From Lindgomyces ingoldianus (Eukaryota > Ascomycota > Dothideomycetes > Pleosporales > Lindgomycetaceae), in contig NW_022985209.1 of assembly GCF_010093535.1 (NCBI RefSeq), positions 1-64,000 on the forward strand: 64,000 nt of DNA, in the 5' to 3' direction. A model generated the notes under the pieces. That model saw only the letters and a program-made list of their open reading frames with translations, was not told where the DNA came from and did not search any database. The position numbers and the translations under genes were made by a program. The first letter of the stretch is position 1; the number at the start of each line of letters is the position of its first letter. Below, piece by piece: positions 22,607-35,599 of the stretch.

Positions 22607-24467
22607 ACATACCTAACAGGTTGGCGGCCACGCGGGTTAGCCGGCCACTTTTGCAAAGCCCCTACTAAAACCACCCTATTCTAGCGCAAAACAGCCCACT
22701 TTAGCCCTGTATAAAGTAATACAACATAAGATATTATTTAGAGTCTACTTCTACTACTTACTTACATGTACATAAGTTATGCCTAGTCTAATTACGCTAC
22801 TTATATTACCTTTAACTTAGCTTACTTTTCTTAGTGTACACCTACATCTTTAGCTTTTTCCTATTACTATGTGCTTTAAACTCCTTTAAAGTAGTTAGAT
22901 AAGCTTTATTCTTAACTATTAAAGTTTTTTTTACCTAAATTTACTTCTTTTTATGTAATTTATATTATGTAGTAGCCTTATTTACTGCTTAAAGCTTTAT
23001 AATTTTCTTTTATGCTAACACTAGCTTATGTATAATAAGTACTGCTCTTTTTAAGACCTTCTTAAAAGCCTTTACTATAGACATTAGTAAGCTATTTATA
23101 TGCCTTTAAATCTTTACTTTTATAAGCATTAATTATAACTTAAATTTAAAAGTATTACTTAGGGTTTATAACTGCTAGAGCTTATTATTAATATATAGTA
23201 GTAGTAATAGAGTATATAACTAGATGTTAAAGGCTATTTTAACTTATTTTAGGTTAAATAGAACTAAACTAGCGCCTTAAAACTCTTCTTTAATATTACT
23301 AGAAGTAATTACTATATTATAAGTGTGTATAAAGCATAGTAGAAACTTAAGTTTTATAATGTAAGTAATTTAGTTAGACATAAGATTTTTAGCTTAGCGC
23401 TTATACACCTTCTTTAAAGAGGCAAAACAACCTACATTAAAAGGCTATAAAAGGTGTAATAAGTGTAGAAGCTTATAAATAGTAATAATTTTATTCTTTT
23501 TATAGTACTATTAAAAGTTAAGTAAGTTATAGCTTTTATAGCTATTAATAATAAAAAGCTAATAAGCACTTATAACTTTTTTTTTACATAGTTATTAAAG
23601 TGCTTTAACTACTGCAGCTTAAGCTTATTTATTATCTAGCTATGTTTAAAGACTATAATAACCTAGTTCTAAAGCAGATTCTTTTTTTATACTAAGTAAA
23701 AAAGTAATAGCAGCTTTTAAAGATAATAAAAAGTAAAATAGCTTACTTTATTATGTTAATGCTTTAAATAACTATTATTTACTCTTTATTACTTTACTAT
23801 ATTACTTTTAGCTATTTTTATCTCTTTAAAGCTATAATAACTGCTTTAGTTAATACCTAGCCTATTATAAAGCCTAACTTATTAAAGTTATATATGTTTT
23901 TATCTTAGATACTATACTTAGCTTTTATGTTAGCTACTAGGTAAAACTAGCCCTAGATAACTTCTAAATTCTTATAAAGTGCTTTTTTATAATTATACTT
24001 ATAATTTAACTTTATTATAAACTTAAAGCAGTGCTTAACTTATATACTAGGCTAGTTTAAGCTAACCTAGCCTAGATTGCGCTCTATGTGTAAGAAATTA
24101 GCTATATTAGCTATAGCTGCAAGCCTAGAGGGAAATCTGCGTGTAATAAGCTTAAGAATGTACTTAATAACTACCTTTTTTTAAGCTTAGTTAGATTCCT
24201 TAATTTAAGCTAGAATTCTACTTATAAAGGTTAGATAGCGCGTTAATTGCTTAGTGTTATATAAAAGACATTATAAATAGCTATAGTGTGTTATAAGAAA
24301 TGTTTTAAGTCTTATTTAAAAGCTTAAAAAGTAAGCTGTATCTAACGTTTTTTAGAAGATTTAATCTAGTGTTGTTGTTAAGGCATTATGTAGATAGGTA
24401 GAGTTTAGTAGGGGCTTGGCAAAAGTGGCCGGCTAACCTGTGTGGCCAGCCAACCTGTTAGGTACGT
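22607..24467 (-). mobile_element. Pogo-like DNA transposon C2, full-length but RIP-degraded
   Basis: Ends match family C (ACATACCTAAC, a RIP variant of ACGTACC, at 22607; mirrored GGTACGT at 24467), flanked by TA. At 1861 bp it is near the length of C4 and is the most complete pair. The minus strand carries the decayed transposase; stops occur every few tens of codons and no segment could be functional. Confidence 0.82.
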
Positions 24468-24566
24468 TATAACTTTATAGTAAATTATATAAACACTTAA
24501 ACTGCTACTAATTTTAGTAGTAATCTATATAAATTTAAGGTTTTTATATAATTACTTTATTAAACT

Positions 24567-24856
24567 TATAACGGCGCAGGCAAGACAATGGGTCCGAATG
24601 CGGTATGAATCCACTCAGAGGCATATGGGAGTGCGTGGGGACTCAGAACCTGGGAATGCCATTGACACCTATAGGCCTTGTACGAAAGGATATTAGAAAA
24701 CTACTAAGCTAGCTACAGGGGCGAGGTGCGACTAAATACATAAGGGAATAGGGGTAACTGCGGGGGACTGGGTCGAGTCATGGTCGGGGCCGATACGGGG
24801 ACCCTTCGGATAGGATCTAAGCGACCTAATATAGGACAATTTGTAGAATTGTTACA
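24567..24856 (-). repeat. 3' LTR of element B
   Basis: 290 bp, same length as the LTR at 39223-39512 and homologous to the solo copy at 55900-56180 (281 bp, reversed). Differences are mainly transitions. Confidence 0.88.
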
Positions 24857-25219
24857 CTACTCCCCCCTCTGTAGGCTAATAGTCCCTATCTGCAGTGTTT
24901 AGAAAGTATTTAAAACTGCTTTAGAACTAATTTAGATAGGATATAATAAGTATAACTATCTTAACTAAAATTTCCTGTTACTAAGAAAATAGACTAAAAA
25001 CCTAATACTAATATAATGCCTCTATTATAATGTTTTTCTTTAGTAGTAACTAGCAGTGTAGTTGTTGTTAATATAGTAAATTTGTTGTTTATAGTAATAA
25101 GTGTTTGCTTACCTTACTTATATAGTCTAGTTAATTTTATTAGTTTCTTCTTTAGCTATTATCTAATTCTCTACCTTGTAGGTATTGTTGTGCACCTAAC
25201 ATTCTATAGCTTAGTCTGC
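24857..25219 (-). other. 3' internal remnant of element B between its LTR and element A1
   Basis: Begins beside the LTR with CTACTCCCCCCTCT, which on the minus strand is a purine-rich tract ending at the LTR edge, the usual plus-strand primer site. The rest is AT-rich and non-coding; the 65-codon open frame at 25082-25279 crosses the A1 junction and is not a gene. Confidence 0.6.
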
Positions 25220-25822
25220 TGTTACAATCCTTGCTTCGTGGAAGCACTCGGGTCGGGGGGGGTTTTCCTTGGGGTGTAGGACGGGATGAAGGGGCCAATC
25301 CAGTAGGGTGTACAGTCCTACGTACAGGCTAATGGGCTAGTGGAGGGAGGGGAGAGCGACCAGATTGTGGTTTGCCCTGTGTGCGGCGGTATAGAGGCCG
25401 GGTCAAACAGTCCTGTAGAACAGGATAGGAGGTATATATAGTGTAAGATATATAAATAGTATTGCAGCTTTTTAGAAAGCTAAATGCTACTTAGTCTATA
25501 TAAAGAATAAACTAAATGTTAAACACACCTTCTAAAAAGTAGTTCCTAATACTATTATATACATGTGCTAGGTGCGCTAAGGGGAGCTAGCAGGAGCTTA
25601 CAGGAGTCTGCTAAGGAGACTCCTGCAGGCTCCCTTAGACTCCTCTAAGCTCCCTAGATTTGTGGCCTGTCTCCTTACTAGACAAGGCATTCCTCTATAA
25701 TAGCAGGCAGCTGCGCTGCCTCTGTGTTCTCTAATTAGTCTGTAAGCAAACCCTGCTCTAACCCTATTGTATTGTAGAGCACTGTGGGTAGAGTTACGCT
25801 AGTCCAACCATAGACTGTAACA
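25220..25822 (-). repeat. 3' LTR of A1
   Basis: 603 bp. The outer (left) third keeps G/C where the partner LTR is RIP-changed; the inner third shows the opposite, so the two LTRs are mutated in complementary patches. Confidence 0.9.
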
Positions 25823-26060
25823 CACTGCCCCTCCTCTCTAGCAGCGTCCTCACCGCTCTGCTTACACAACTGCGTTAATAAGGGTTTATTTATAAAGTAA
25901 GTGCCTACTTATAAGAAGGCATTTCTAATAACTATTTTTTTTATACTAAATAGCTTGTTAGTCCTGTTTATTTTATTATTTTTATGTTACCCTTTATTTT
26001 AATCCTCTTTGCTAGATAAAGATAAGCCTCTATAGCGCTTACTAATTCTTAGAGTTGTTA

Positions 26061-26465
26061 TGCGTGTTAACACTGTCCTTAAACAACTATGTTAAGTGTG
26101 TAAAAAAGCATAGTAAGTGTAATACTTTTATCTCTAATGCTACTTAGGGTTAGCTAGAAAAAGAGAGGGAGGCACTTCTTTAGAAGTCCTTTGTAGTAAA
26201 GGCTTAGGAGTGCGCTCTACTAGAGAAGCAGCTTATCTAAAAGCAGCTCCTCTTAAAAGAGTAGCAAGCCTAGGACTAGAAACAGCTTTGTTTATAGAAG
26301 GAGATGCTAAGGAAGATAGATAAGAAGTGTTTTAGGCAGAATTATATCTAAAAGTTATTAGACTTACTAGAGGCTTATTACGCAAAATATTTAAAAGGGG
26401 ACCTTTTCTCCTTAGACAAGATAGAAGCTTTTAAGGTAAAAGTAAAAAGCTGTTTTCTTTCTTAG
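26061..26465 (+). pseudogene. Antisense frame in A1: C-x2-C-x6-C-like motif plus coiled coil
   Basis: On the strand opposite gag-pol, between integrase and the 3' LTR, one frame runs with internal stops that are all TAA or TAG. It reads YVKCVKKHSKC, where the first Y is TAT and would be TGT before a G-to-A change, then a long Glu/Leu/Lys stretch (LEKEREALL, LLEKQLI, NYI then KLLDLLEAYYAKYLKGDL). The matching region of A4 on the minus strand gives CIKCVKKNNRC and the same downstream helix pattern. Conservation of register between two independently RIP-hit copies argues it was once coding. Product unknown; the motif resembles half of a Zn(II)2Cys6 cluster. Confidence 0.55.
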
Positions 26466-28399
26466 CCTTTATTAGCTAGAACTTGTCTCTAAAAGCCCTT
26501 ACTATCTAATAATAACATAGCTGTTCTTTTTAATATAGGTGCTTTATTACCTAGCTAGTTTCTTTTAGATAAGCTTAAAGGTACTTTTGTACTAACTACT
26601 GCATATTCTGTAAGTTCTTAGCTAGTTTTTATGTGTTTTTACTAGTAAGCTATTTTTTCTATTTTACTAGAAACTCTTTTTAGTTTCTTTAATTACTAAT
26701 AACATGTTTAACTTTATACTTTATTTCTTTGTCTTTTTATTTTTATGTAGATAGGGGGATTTCTTTAAGTGCTTTTTCTAGTTTAGAGATATAGAACTAT
26801 AGGTGTATTTTTATGTGTAGGGGAAGCTTAAGCTTATAATTATTCTGTTAGGTCTAAAGGACTTTATAAGGTTCTATCCTCTTTTCTACTAGCTTTCTTA
26901 AAGGTTAGGGTACCTTAAGGTTCCTAGTATTAAGGTATACATAGTCCCCTAGGTAGATTTCTAGTCTTTGTTGTTATAATTTATTTACATATTTCTTTAT
27001 TATTCTTTTGCTAGACTTAGCTTTTATAGCTAACTTTTTATGTATTTAATATAAGTTTATTAGTTAGTCTATTAACTTTTATAAGTCTATAGGTTAGTTT
27101 CTTTATAGTGTAAAGTAGGGGTTATACCTAAAATTAGCTTTGTACAGGGTTTCCTTTATTGTGGCTAATTCTACACTGTTAATAGCTAGCTGCGCCATTA
27201 GGAGCTATTCTGCCTAATTATGCTAGGTGTAAGAGATGTACTTCCTTAAGTACTTCTTTACTTCTGCGTTTACTCTCTTAGTTTGGCTATCTGTCTGCAG
27301 GTAGTAGGCTGTTAATAGCTTGTGTGTTACACCTAGATGTTACATTACTGCTTTTTAAAACCTACTAGTAAATAGCTTATCTTAATTAGAGATAATTATC
27401 TTAGGGCATTTATATACTAATATTACATTTCTTTTTAATTTATAAATAAATTCTTTAGCTGTTATTATTTTTTTTAAGGGCTAAGTGTATAAGTACTTTA
27501 TAGTCTTATTAAAAGCTACTATAATTATGTTGCACATTCTTTCTGTTCCTAGTTTCTTAGATAGAGGTAACTCTATAATAAAATCTATTGTAATTATTAT
27601 CTATAGCAACTTTAGGGCTTTAATAGGTTATAAGTGTCTGTAAGGCTTATGCCTCCTTAAGTTATTTTTATTGCAGATGTTGCACTTTTTAAGCACCTTT
27701 ATGCATAGTTGCTTTATTTTTAGTATTTATTAAAAAATAGCAGCTCTTAGCTTCTTTTAAAGAGTGCCTATCCCTAGGTGTCTATATATTAGGGACTTAT
27801 AATATTCTTAGATTAGATTCTTCTATCCTTGCTTAACAGCTATAAGCGTGTAAAGTTCCTTTATAAGTTAAAGCTTATTATAAATTTATCCTTTGTCTAC
27901 TTTTTTAAAGAGGGTAAACTTTTTAGTTCTCTTTTTTTTTTATTAAAGTAGTCTAGTCTTTAGCTAAGAGCGTTAGCCTGTTAATTATGTACTTCTAGTA
28001 TGTGCTTAATAACATAGTTAAACTGTGCAAGCTTTATTACTTATTTTATATGCATTAGTAAGAGTTTCTTTACTGTTAAGAACATAACTAAATTTACATA
28101 GTCTATTATAATATTAAAGGGTTTTGCTATTTTATGCAATTCTATAGCCTATACTCTTACTGCATTTAGTATTGCTTTTAGTTCTTTGTTAGGTATGCTA
28201 TAGTCTGCCTTAGGTCCTAAAAATTTTGCGGAGTAGTACACAACTAGGTGCTATCTTCTGTCCTCCTGTTTTTAATAGAACGCGGCTCTACTAGCTTCTA
28301 AGGATGCGTCTGAATAGATCTTAGTGTCTAGGCGTGGATTATACATCTGTAGCACTAGTTTAGCTGTCACAGCTTGTTTTAGTGCTATAAATGCTTTAT

Positions 28400-29150
28400 T
28401 TATTTCTAGGGTCTAAACAAACTTTACTGCTACTTATTTCTTAGTTATAGTGTTTATTAATAGTATAGTAATTTTTAAATAATTTTTAATTATTTTTTTT
28501 ATATAGCCTAATAGTTTTAGGAACTCTTTTACTTCCTTAACTATTATAGGTTCTAGCTATTTAAGTACCTTTTATATTTTAGCTAAGTCTATTTTTATTT
28601 CTTTGCTATTAATTACAAATCCTAAATATTTTATTTTAGTAATGTAGAATTTGTATTTAGAGAGCTGTAAATAAAGTCTATACTTTTTAAGCTATTCTAA
28701 AACTTTTTATACCTTCTATATATAGTCTTCTAGGGTATCTTTTAAATAGATAAGAACATTATCTAGGTATACTAGGGTAAAGACATTAAGATATAGGTTA
28801 AGAGCTGTATTAATAATTTATTAGAAAGTTACTAAAGTGTTTGTTAGGCTAAATAGCATTACTAGTAGCTTATAAAGCCTTTATAAGGTTCTAAACACTA
28901 TAAGCTACTTATCTTTTTCTCTTATTTTTATCTTATTAAACTTATTCTATATGTTAAACTTTATAAAGTACTAGGTTCCTTTTAGTTAGTTTATAATGTT
29001 CTATATAATTAGTAAGAGAAACTAATTTTAAATTATGTTGTTATTTAAGGTCTTATAGTTCTAATAAACATAGATTTTTTTCCCCTTCTTTTTTATAAAG
29101 ACTACTGCAGAGGCCACTAGGCTGTGGCTTTTTTAGATGTGTTCTTATGC
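28400..29150 (-). pseudogene. Reverse transcriptase of A1, RIP-inactivated
   Basis: The minus strand reads LVYLDNVLIYLKDTLEDY near 28774-28720, then KYLGFVI, the standard gypsy polymerase palm and its following strand. The catalytic YxDD is YLDN. Numerous TAA/TAG codons interrupt the domain. Confidence 0.88.
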
Positions 29151-32100
29151 TAGCATTTAGTTAACATATTCTTGCAGGGCTTTTTTCTGTGCCCTAGTTA
29201 GGGGGTAAAGCTTATAGGTTTTTAACTTATAGTCTTTTATTAAGTTAATAGTATAGTCTTAAGGCTAGTGCAGTAGAAGTTCTTCTAGATTCTTAGGTGT
29301 TTTAAACATGTCCTTGTAATCTTTGTATTTAAAGGGAATGCTGCTTTTATTCTAGATATAGAAGATTTTAGCTTATTTTATATCCTTATTATTTTTTAGT
29401 TTTTTATAAGAGACTTTTTTAAGTTCTTTCTTTATTATTTTTATAGCCTACACTTTAGGTTCTTAATAGGGGAACTTTTAAAGTTTTCTTTTTTTAGAGT
29501 AGTAACTACTTCTCTATTTTACTTGCTTATAGACTAAGCATTAGTTATTATAGCATGCTAACTAGGTTATGCATGTGTGGTCCTCTAGAGTTTTTATAGT
29601 TATAGTTCTCTAGTTAATTACAGGATTATGTGTCTTAAGCTAGTTATAGCCTAGAATTACGCTGTACTTACTTTTTAATAAGAGTATGTTTATAGATCTC
29701 TAATCTCTAGTATTTAGGGTTTTAAGGTCTGCCTTATACGTTTTTAGGTTAATTTATCCTTTGCTATATTCTATTAATAATGCATTAGTAAGGGTTACCT
29801 TAAATAAGTTTTTTTTATTTAAAAGGGAACACTTTAGTTCTTAACCTAGTCTTTGTCTATTACAGTAAAAGTGCATCTACTGTCTACAAGGGCTAATCTA
29901 GGCCGCCCCTTGTACGTAAAGGTGGTGGTTAGGCTCTGTTCTAATCCTTGTCCTACAGCAACTAGGACTAATATATTATGCAGGACTTCTTTATTAGGAA
30001 GGGGGTAAAGATTAATATTCTAAAAGTTATTTTTAAACTTATTTCTTTTTTTTTTATAAATTTAGTGTTCCTTATTATAGCAGTTAGCTGCCTTACACTT
30101 ATAGTCTTTAATTAGGTAGTGTAAGGTTAAATAATCTTTTTTCTTTACTGCCTTTTACTAAAAATAGTAGAACCTGCAGTTGTTTTATTTGTTGCACTTT
30201 ATCTATTTTTTCTGTTTATAAGGGGATGCTGTTTAATAAGTGTAATAATTTATTATTTCACAGGCAGAGGCTGTCCCCTGCTATAGGCAACTATTGTAGT
30301 TCCTTTCCTATGTGGGCCACTAGCCTGCTTAATGCTTGCTGTTCTAATGCCTAAGGCAGTATTGTTACGTGCATTAGTACTATAAGTATAGACAGTTATT
30401 AGGTCTATATAGGGTGTTAATAAGGTGTTCCTAAGTCTACTAAGGGTACTCTTATGTTTATACTACTTGTACAGGGTGTTCCTTCTACTAGTAATTATTA
30501 GTGCTATAGGTGCTATTTCTGCAAAGAGCGCACTGTCTGTGGCTCTATTGCATTACTAACGCCTTCCTGCTTATTGCTAGACTAGGGAGAGGCGTCTTAG
30601 GTTTGTTAGGCGCTAGCTTTAGGACTTTAAACCTAGCAGGTCTGCCTAGTCCTTCTAGCTTCTAATCTTAGATCTTAATAAAAAACTGCTATTATTTCTC
30701 TTTATTTATAATATTATACTATACTTTCGCTATTTGTTGTATAATATTAAATGTAAAATAGTTATTGCTAATGTTTATTTAATAAAGCATTACAATGCAG
30801 TAACTTAGGTAGTTGTGTTATAGACTACATTTCTAGCACTTACACTTCTAGAATTATCTAGAAAGCTCTTTTGCTAAAGTGCCTAGGGTCTAGTCCTAAA
30901 GGGGAAACTGTTCCTCTCTTTTTTAGACATTTATAATGTATTCCTAGATCTAAGTTTTTTCTCTATATCTCTCTAGAATTATAAGGTTCTGTAATACTAT
31001 ATTAAGGCTACTAAAGTTTTAAATAACTACCTTTTAATATACTTTAAAGCAGTTGTTTAAAGAATAGTTTTTTTTACATTACTAGTAAAGTCTATTGTCT
31101 AGTCTTTTTAATATTTCTTTGTCTATAAAGCTGTATTTAGCAGTAATAGCTTTTATTATTATAGTAGTATTTTTATTCTCCCTCTTCTAGAAGTCTAGGT
31201 AATTTTAGTAGAAATGTCCTACTTTTTTATAGTTTAGGTAGGCCTTATTTTTTAGCTACTTTTTTTATTCTTTTATTAGGGGCAGCCTATTACGTCCTAA
31301 AACTTAGCTCTTTTTAAGAGGGGGGCTTTATGTATGCTTTACATAGCTAAGATTTATTAGTTTTTTATTATATTATAAAAGCTTTTTTTTTAAAAATAAA
31401 CTCTAGTCTCTAGAGAGTTCCCTTTTATCTTTTTTCTCTTTTACACTCTTTATAATAGTTGTTATAGGTTGTTGCTTATGTAATAAATTTTTTAAAAGTA
31501 GTTAGTTTCTTACTGTGTATAAATTTATCTTTTACTACTTTGCTTAGTCTATTATAGAACATGCAGTAGAGGGCCTTCTAGTCTGTCTATCTACAGATGG
31601 CCAGCTGCTCTCTAAAGCGTGCTGCATAATTCTAGACTAGGCTAGTTTCTTGTTTTATAGAGTTTAGCTTGTTAGCTGTAATTTTCTTTTTATTAAAAGT
31701 TCTATAAATAGCTGTTAAGGCTTCCTTAAAATTTTTAATGCTACTAAATATTTCCTTTGTTTTAAAAGTAAGTGCTTTACTATTTACTCTAAAGTCTATC
31801 TAGTTGTCTGCGTAAAGTTAGAACTAAATTATAAAGGGGCCCTCTAAGTGTAGTCTTATTTAGGATATTATTTCTGCATTAGTCTAAAATGCTTCTTTAT
31901 TATATTACATGTAGAGGTAGCATTTTATAAAAAATAGTTAAAGGTTCTTTAATAATTCTCTAAAAAGCTTTAAAAGGGCTAGTTTTAAAGTCTTCTTAGC
32001 TATAATACTTACTTTTTTAGTTAAGATGTTTTAAATCTTTGCTAGCTCTACTTATAGTTTATATATTTAATAGGCTTAATTAGTTGCCTCTTAGAGGCTT

Positions 32101-32358
32101 AGTAGTTTAGGTAGGTTCTGTAACTTTATTACTTTTTAATAAAGGTTAGTAATTTTTTTTCTAAGTTTTAATAATTTGCTAACCTTGTTACTAATCTACT
32201 AAAGTTCCTTAATGTTGTCCTAGATTATATTAATCTGTTCTGCTAGGACAGCTTTGCTTTAGGTAGGAACTTCTGTAGATCCTAATAGCGCAGTGTGGGC
32301 TATATTAGAATCTAGGTTATGTCTTGTAGTTATACCTTTTAGAAGGGGTAGTGTTTAA

Positions 32359-32961
32359 TGTTATAATCCTTACTTTGTAGAAGCACTTAGGTTAGAGGGG
32401 GTTTTCCTTAGAGTGTAGGACAGGATAAAGGGGCTAATCTAGTAGGGTGTACAGTCCTACGTACAGGCTAATGGGCTAGTGGAGGGAGGGGAGAGCGACC
32501 AGATCGTGGTTTGCCCTGTGTGCGGCGGTATGGAGGCCGGGTCAAACGATCCTGTGGGACAAGATAGGAGGTATATATAGTGTAAGATATATAAATAGTA
32601 TTACAGCTTTTTAGAAAGCTAAATGCTACTTAGTCTATGTAAAGAATAAACTAAATGTTAAACATGCCTTCTAAAAGGTAGTTCTTAATACTATTATATA
32701 CATGTGCTAGGTGCGCTAAGGGGAGCTAGCAGGAGCTTACAGGAGTCTACTAAGGAGACTCCTGCGGGCTCCCTTAGACTCCTCTAAGCTCCCTAGATTT
32801 GTAGCCTGTCTCCTTACTAGACAAGGCATTCCTCCATAATAGCAGGCAGCTGCGCTGCCTCTGTGTTCTCCGATTAGTCTGTAAGCGAACCCTGCTCCAA
32901 CCCCATCGTATTGTGGAGCACCGTGGGTGGAGTTACGCTGGTCCAACCATAGACCGTAACA
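32359..32961 (-). repeat. 5' LTR of A1
   Basis: 603 bp, begins TGTTATAATCC on the plus strand (RIP form of TGTTACAATCC) and ends GACCGTAACA. Its outer half is GC-rich and little mutated. An internal inverted segment near 32725-32800 (CAGGAGTC / GACTCCTG) could fold. Confidence 0.9.
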
Positions 32962-33118
32962 TCTGCTAACTAATTATAGCATTAAAGAAAATTACTATGC
33001 TGCTCTGCCTCCCTTCTAGAGCCTCTTTAGAGGTGTTTTAAGTTATCTGCCTTTAGGCTGCCTACGCCTTTGCCTACAGCTTTTAGGTTAAGTTTTCCTA
33101 TTAGTCTTTTAAATTAAA

Positions 33119-33670
33119 GAAATGTAAATATTACACTTTACATAATAAAAAATGCAATTCTATATAAATATAGTCTAATACTGCTAAGTTACAAGTTACT
33201 AATGCGCGCGTAGGTTCTTTTATATTGTAAGGAGGAGTTTTTAGTCCTGCAGGGCTATCTTAAGCTGTAGGCGGCAGCCTAAAATGTAAAAAGTAAGGAG
33301 GATAAAAAGGGGGCTTTTAAAGCTGTTTTAGAGTCTACTTAGAACCTAGCGCAGGTAGCGTAGGTTGTAAAAAGTTAGAAAGCTAGGCTTCCTATAGCTA
33401 GTGTTTAGGTAGCCTTATTCTACTAGAATACTAAGCTGCTCTAACAGGTTTTAGCCTTAGAGGCTCTAGTGTCTAACCTTTAGGCAGACATTACAGCGCT
33501 TTTAAGCGGCTAAGGATAAGGTAGAGGGGGTTTAGAGGGAGTCTAGAGGGGAGGGAGAAGAGGAGGGAGAAGAGGAAGAAAAGCAGAGGAGGAGGAAGAG
33601 AAGAGTCTAGAGGTGTCTAACAGCTTACTGTTAGACCTTTTAAGCAACATGTCTATAGAGTTATAATAAT
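33119..33670 (+). pseudogene. Antisense frame in element B: Cys motif, coiled coil, acidic/basic tail
   Basis: Opposite to B's pol, near its 3' end, the plus strand reads CKYYTLHNKKC at 33123-33155, a C-x2-C-x6-C pattern if the fourth residue, TAC, was TGC. About 40 codons later, in another frame, comes a Leu/Ala-rich helical stretch (LALEALVSNL then ADITALLSG) and a tail of Gly/Arg then Glu-rich repeats encoded by the purine tract at 33530-33610. A frame change or lost intron separates the parts. The arrangement parallels the antisense frame in family A. Confidence 0.42.
33530..33610 (+). repeat. Purine-rich GAGGA/GAAGAG low-complexity tract
   Basis: Almost entirely A and G on the plus strand, made of GGGAGAAGAGGA-type units. 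It is probably the acidic/basic tail of the antisense frame. Confidence 0.8.
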
Positions 33671-35599
33671 ATTATGTAAAAATATAATCTAACTTTTTAC
33701 TTTTATACTTTATTATCTGCTAAGTAATTTATACTTTCTACACTAGCTTTAAAAGCCTTAATCTACTTCTATAAGGCCTTTAAGGGTCCTAGCTAATTTA
33801 AATGCTTATTATAAAAAGCTTTTAATTTATAGGGGGAACCTATAAAATTTAAAGCCTTGTACTAGACTAGATTAAAGTTGTGTCCTACTTATCTTACTTA
33901 GTACTTAAGCATTTTCTAGTAGAGCTTACTAGCAAGTATTTCCTCTACTTCCTACTTCTCTACTTTATTAATAGCAATGCTAGGGGGTTTTAGAGGTTCT
34001 TGTCTTAGAAAAGGATCCTAGGGGTCTTTATAAAGCACTTTTAGTGCAAAGATGTTATGTATCTTTAACTCTAAAAGTAGTTTTAGGCAGTATAAGTTAC
34101 TAACTTACTTAAGTACTTTAAAAGGACCTTTTTATTAATTAAATAGTTTTTAGCTAGGTCTCTAAACAGCTAGGTTCTCTATGCTTAGGTAGACTATGTT
34201 GCCAACCTTCTAGTTAACTAGCTAGCAGTGGCAGTTAACTACAGTTTGCATCTAATTCTAGGCCTTTTCTATATAGGTCTTGGCTAACTCCTAGGCTACA
34301 TGCATGCAGGTTGCTAATGCTAGGGCATCCTTATAATTTAGCTTATCTATAGCTGTAATAGGTTCTGTAGAATGTTTCTAGTCCTAGCTTTAACATAGTT
34401 TAGAGCTGTATAAGACTTAATATAGAGACATTTTAATTATTATATAAGGCAAGGTTATTTAAGCCTAATTAATTAGAGGCAGTAAGGAACTCTAGTTATT
34501 TTAGTAAAAAAATATAAAAGGCCTTAGTCTTTAATTAATATACTTATTTATAATCTCTATTTAGCTATTTATTTCTTTATAATAAGTAATAAAGAGCTTA
34601 ACTTTTATGCTTAAAATTTAACAAAATTTAGACTAGAAACTAGATACAAACTAAAGTCCTTAATTAAAAATAATAGTTTTAGGTGTGTAGCTAAAACAGT
34701 ACACTTATTAAATAAATAAAGTAGCTATTTTTTAAATGTTAATTATTTTATAGCAGGGGATAGAAATAGCTTATTTTAATAAGTAATTAATTATAACTAT
34801 AATTTAATTATATCTAGACTTGTCTTTAGAAAACTCCTTAAAGTTAATATACAGGTACTACATTAGTTAATTAGGGATTAGAAGAGGGTAAATAAACCCT
34901 AGGGTTTAAGTCTGTTTTAGATAAGCTTTATAACAAAAGAGGTAATTTTATATATATTATTTATAAGTAGCCTCTATACTCTTTTAGTAGTACTTTTAGG
35001 CTAGTAACTAATAGGTCTTAGTAGCACTAGAATGTGCTAAAGATACTTAGTTATAGACTTTTTAGATAAGTTAGGTACACAGTAATAAGTCTACTAGCAC
35101 ACATAAGCAGTTAGCATAGAGGAGTAGTCTATTTCCTATCTAATAATAGTAGGGTAGGAGTTCTTGCTTTTACATAAAAAAGGCTTAATTTTTTTAAAGT
35201 AATATATTAATTAATTTTAGAAAATTTAAAAACATAACCTAGTTTAGTCCTTTTATAACATTTAGTGTAGCTGCTTAAGTTATTATTTAAGCAATATAGT
35301 ACTAGGCTAGTTTAGAGTTAATTTAAAAGTAAAGTTAGTGCAGCCCTAGTAAGACTTTTAACTTATTATTAGTTTAAGCTGCTCTTAAATTTTCTACGTC
35401 TTATTTGCAACAACTAAAGATATCTGCTCTAGTGTTGTTCTTACTAGAGGTGTACTTAATTTAAAAGTAATACTAAGCTAACTCTTTAGCTTAATATACC
35501 TAGCAAGCATTAAGTACCTTTATTATTATAAAATACTTTAATAAATAATAATTAGTATATACTAGAGTGCTTATTGCTATAGATGTAAGCTTAGCCCTT

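Larger units (their letters stand above)
25220..32961 (-). mobile_element. Ty3/gypsy LTR retrotransposon A1, complete, nested in B
   Basis: LTRs are 25220-25822 and 32359-32961, both 603 bp, flanked by TCTGC at 25215-25219 and at 32962-32966. Ends are TGTTAC...GTAACA. The 6.5-kb interior reads on the minus strand in the usual gypsy order: gag, protease-like LVDSRCTFT near 29870, reverse transcriptase near 29100-28400, integrase with a zinc-binding region near 27680 and TIDFI near 27590. An antisense frame (26061-26465) and a purine tract precede the 3' LTR. RIP stops are frequent in every domain. Confidence 0.92.

Noticed and set aside
25082..25279. 65-codon hydrophobic frame
   Set aside because: Runs across the B/A1 insertion junction and AT-rich non-coding sequence.
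29860..29905. DSR instead of D[ST]G at the protease-like site of A1
   Set aside because: Could be a native variant or a G-to-A change; A2 and A3 read NSR. Without a consensus it cannot be claimed as novel.
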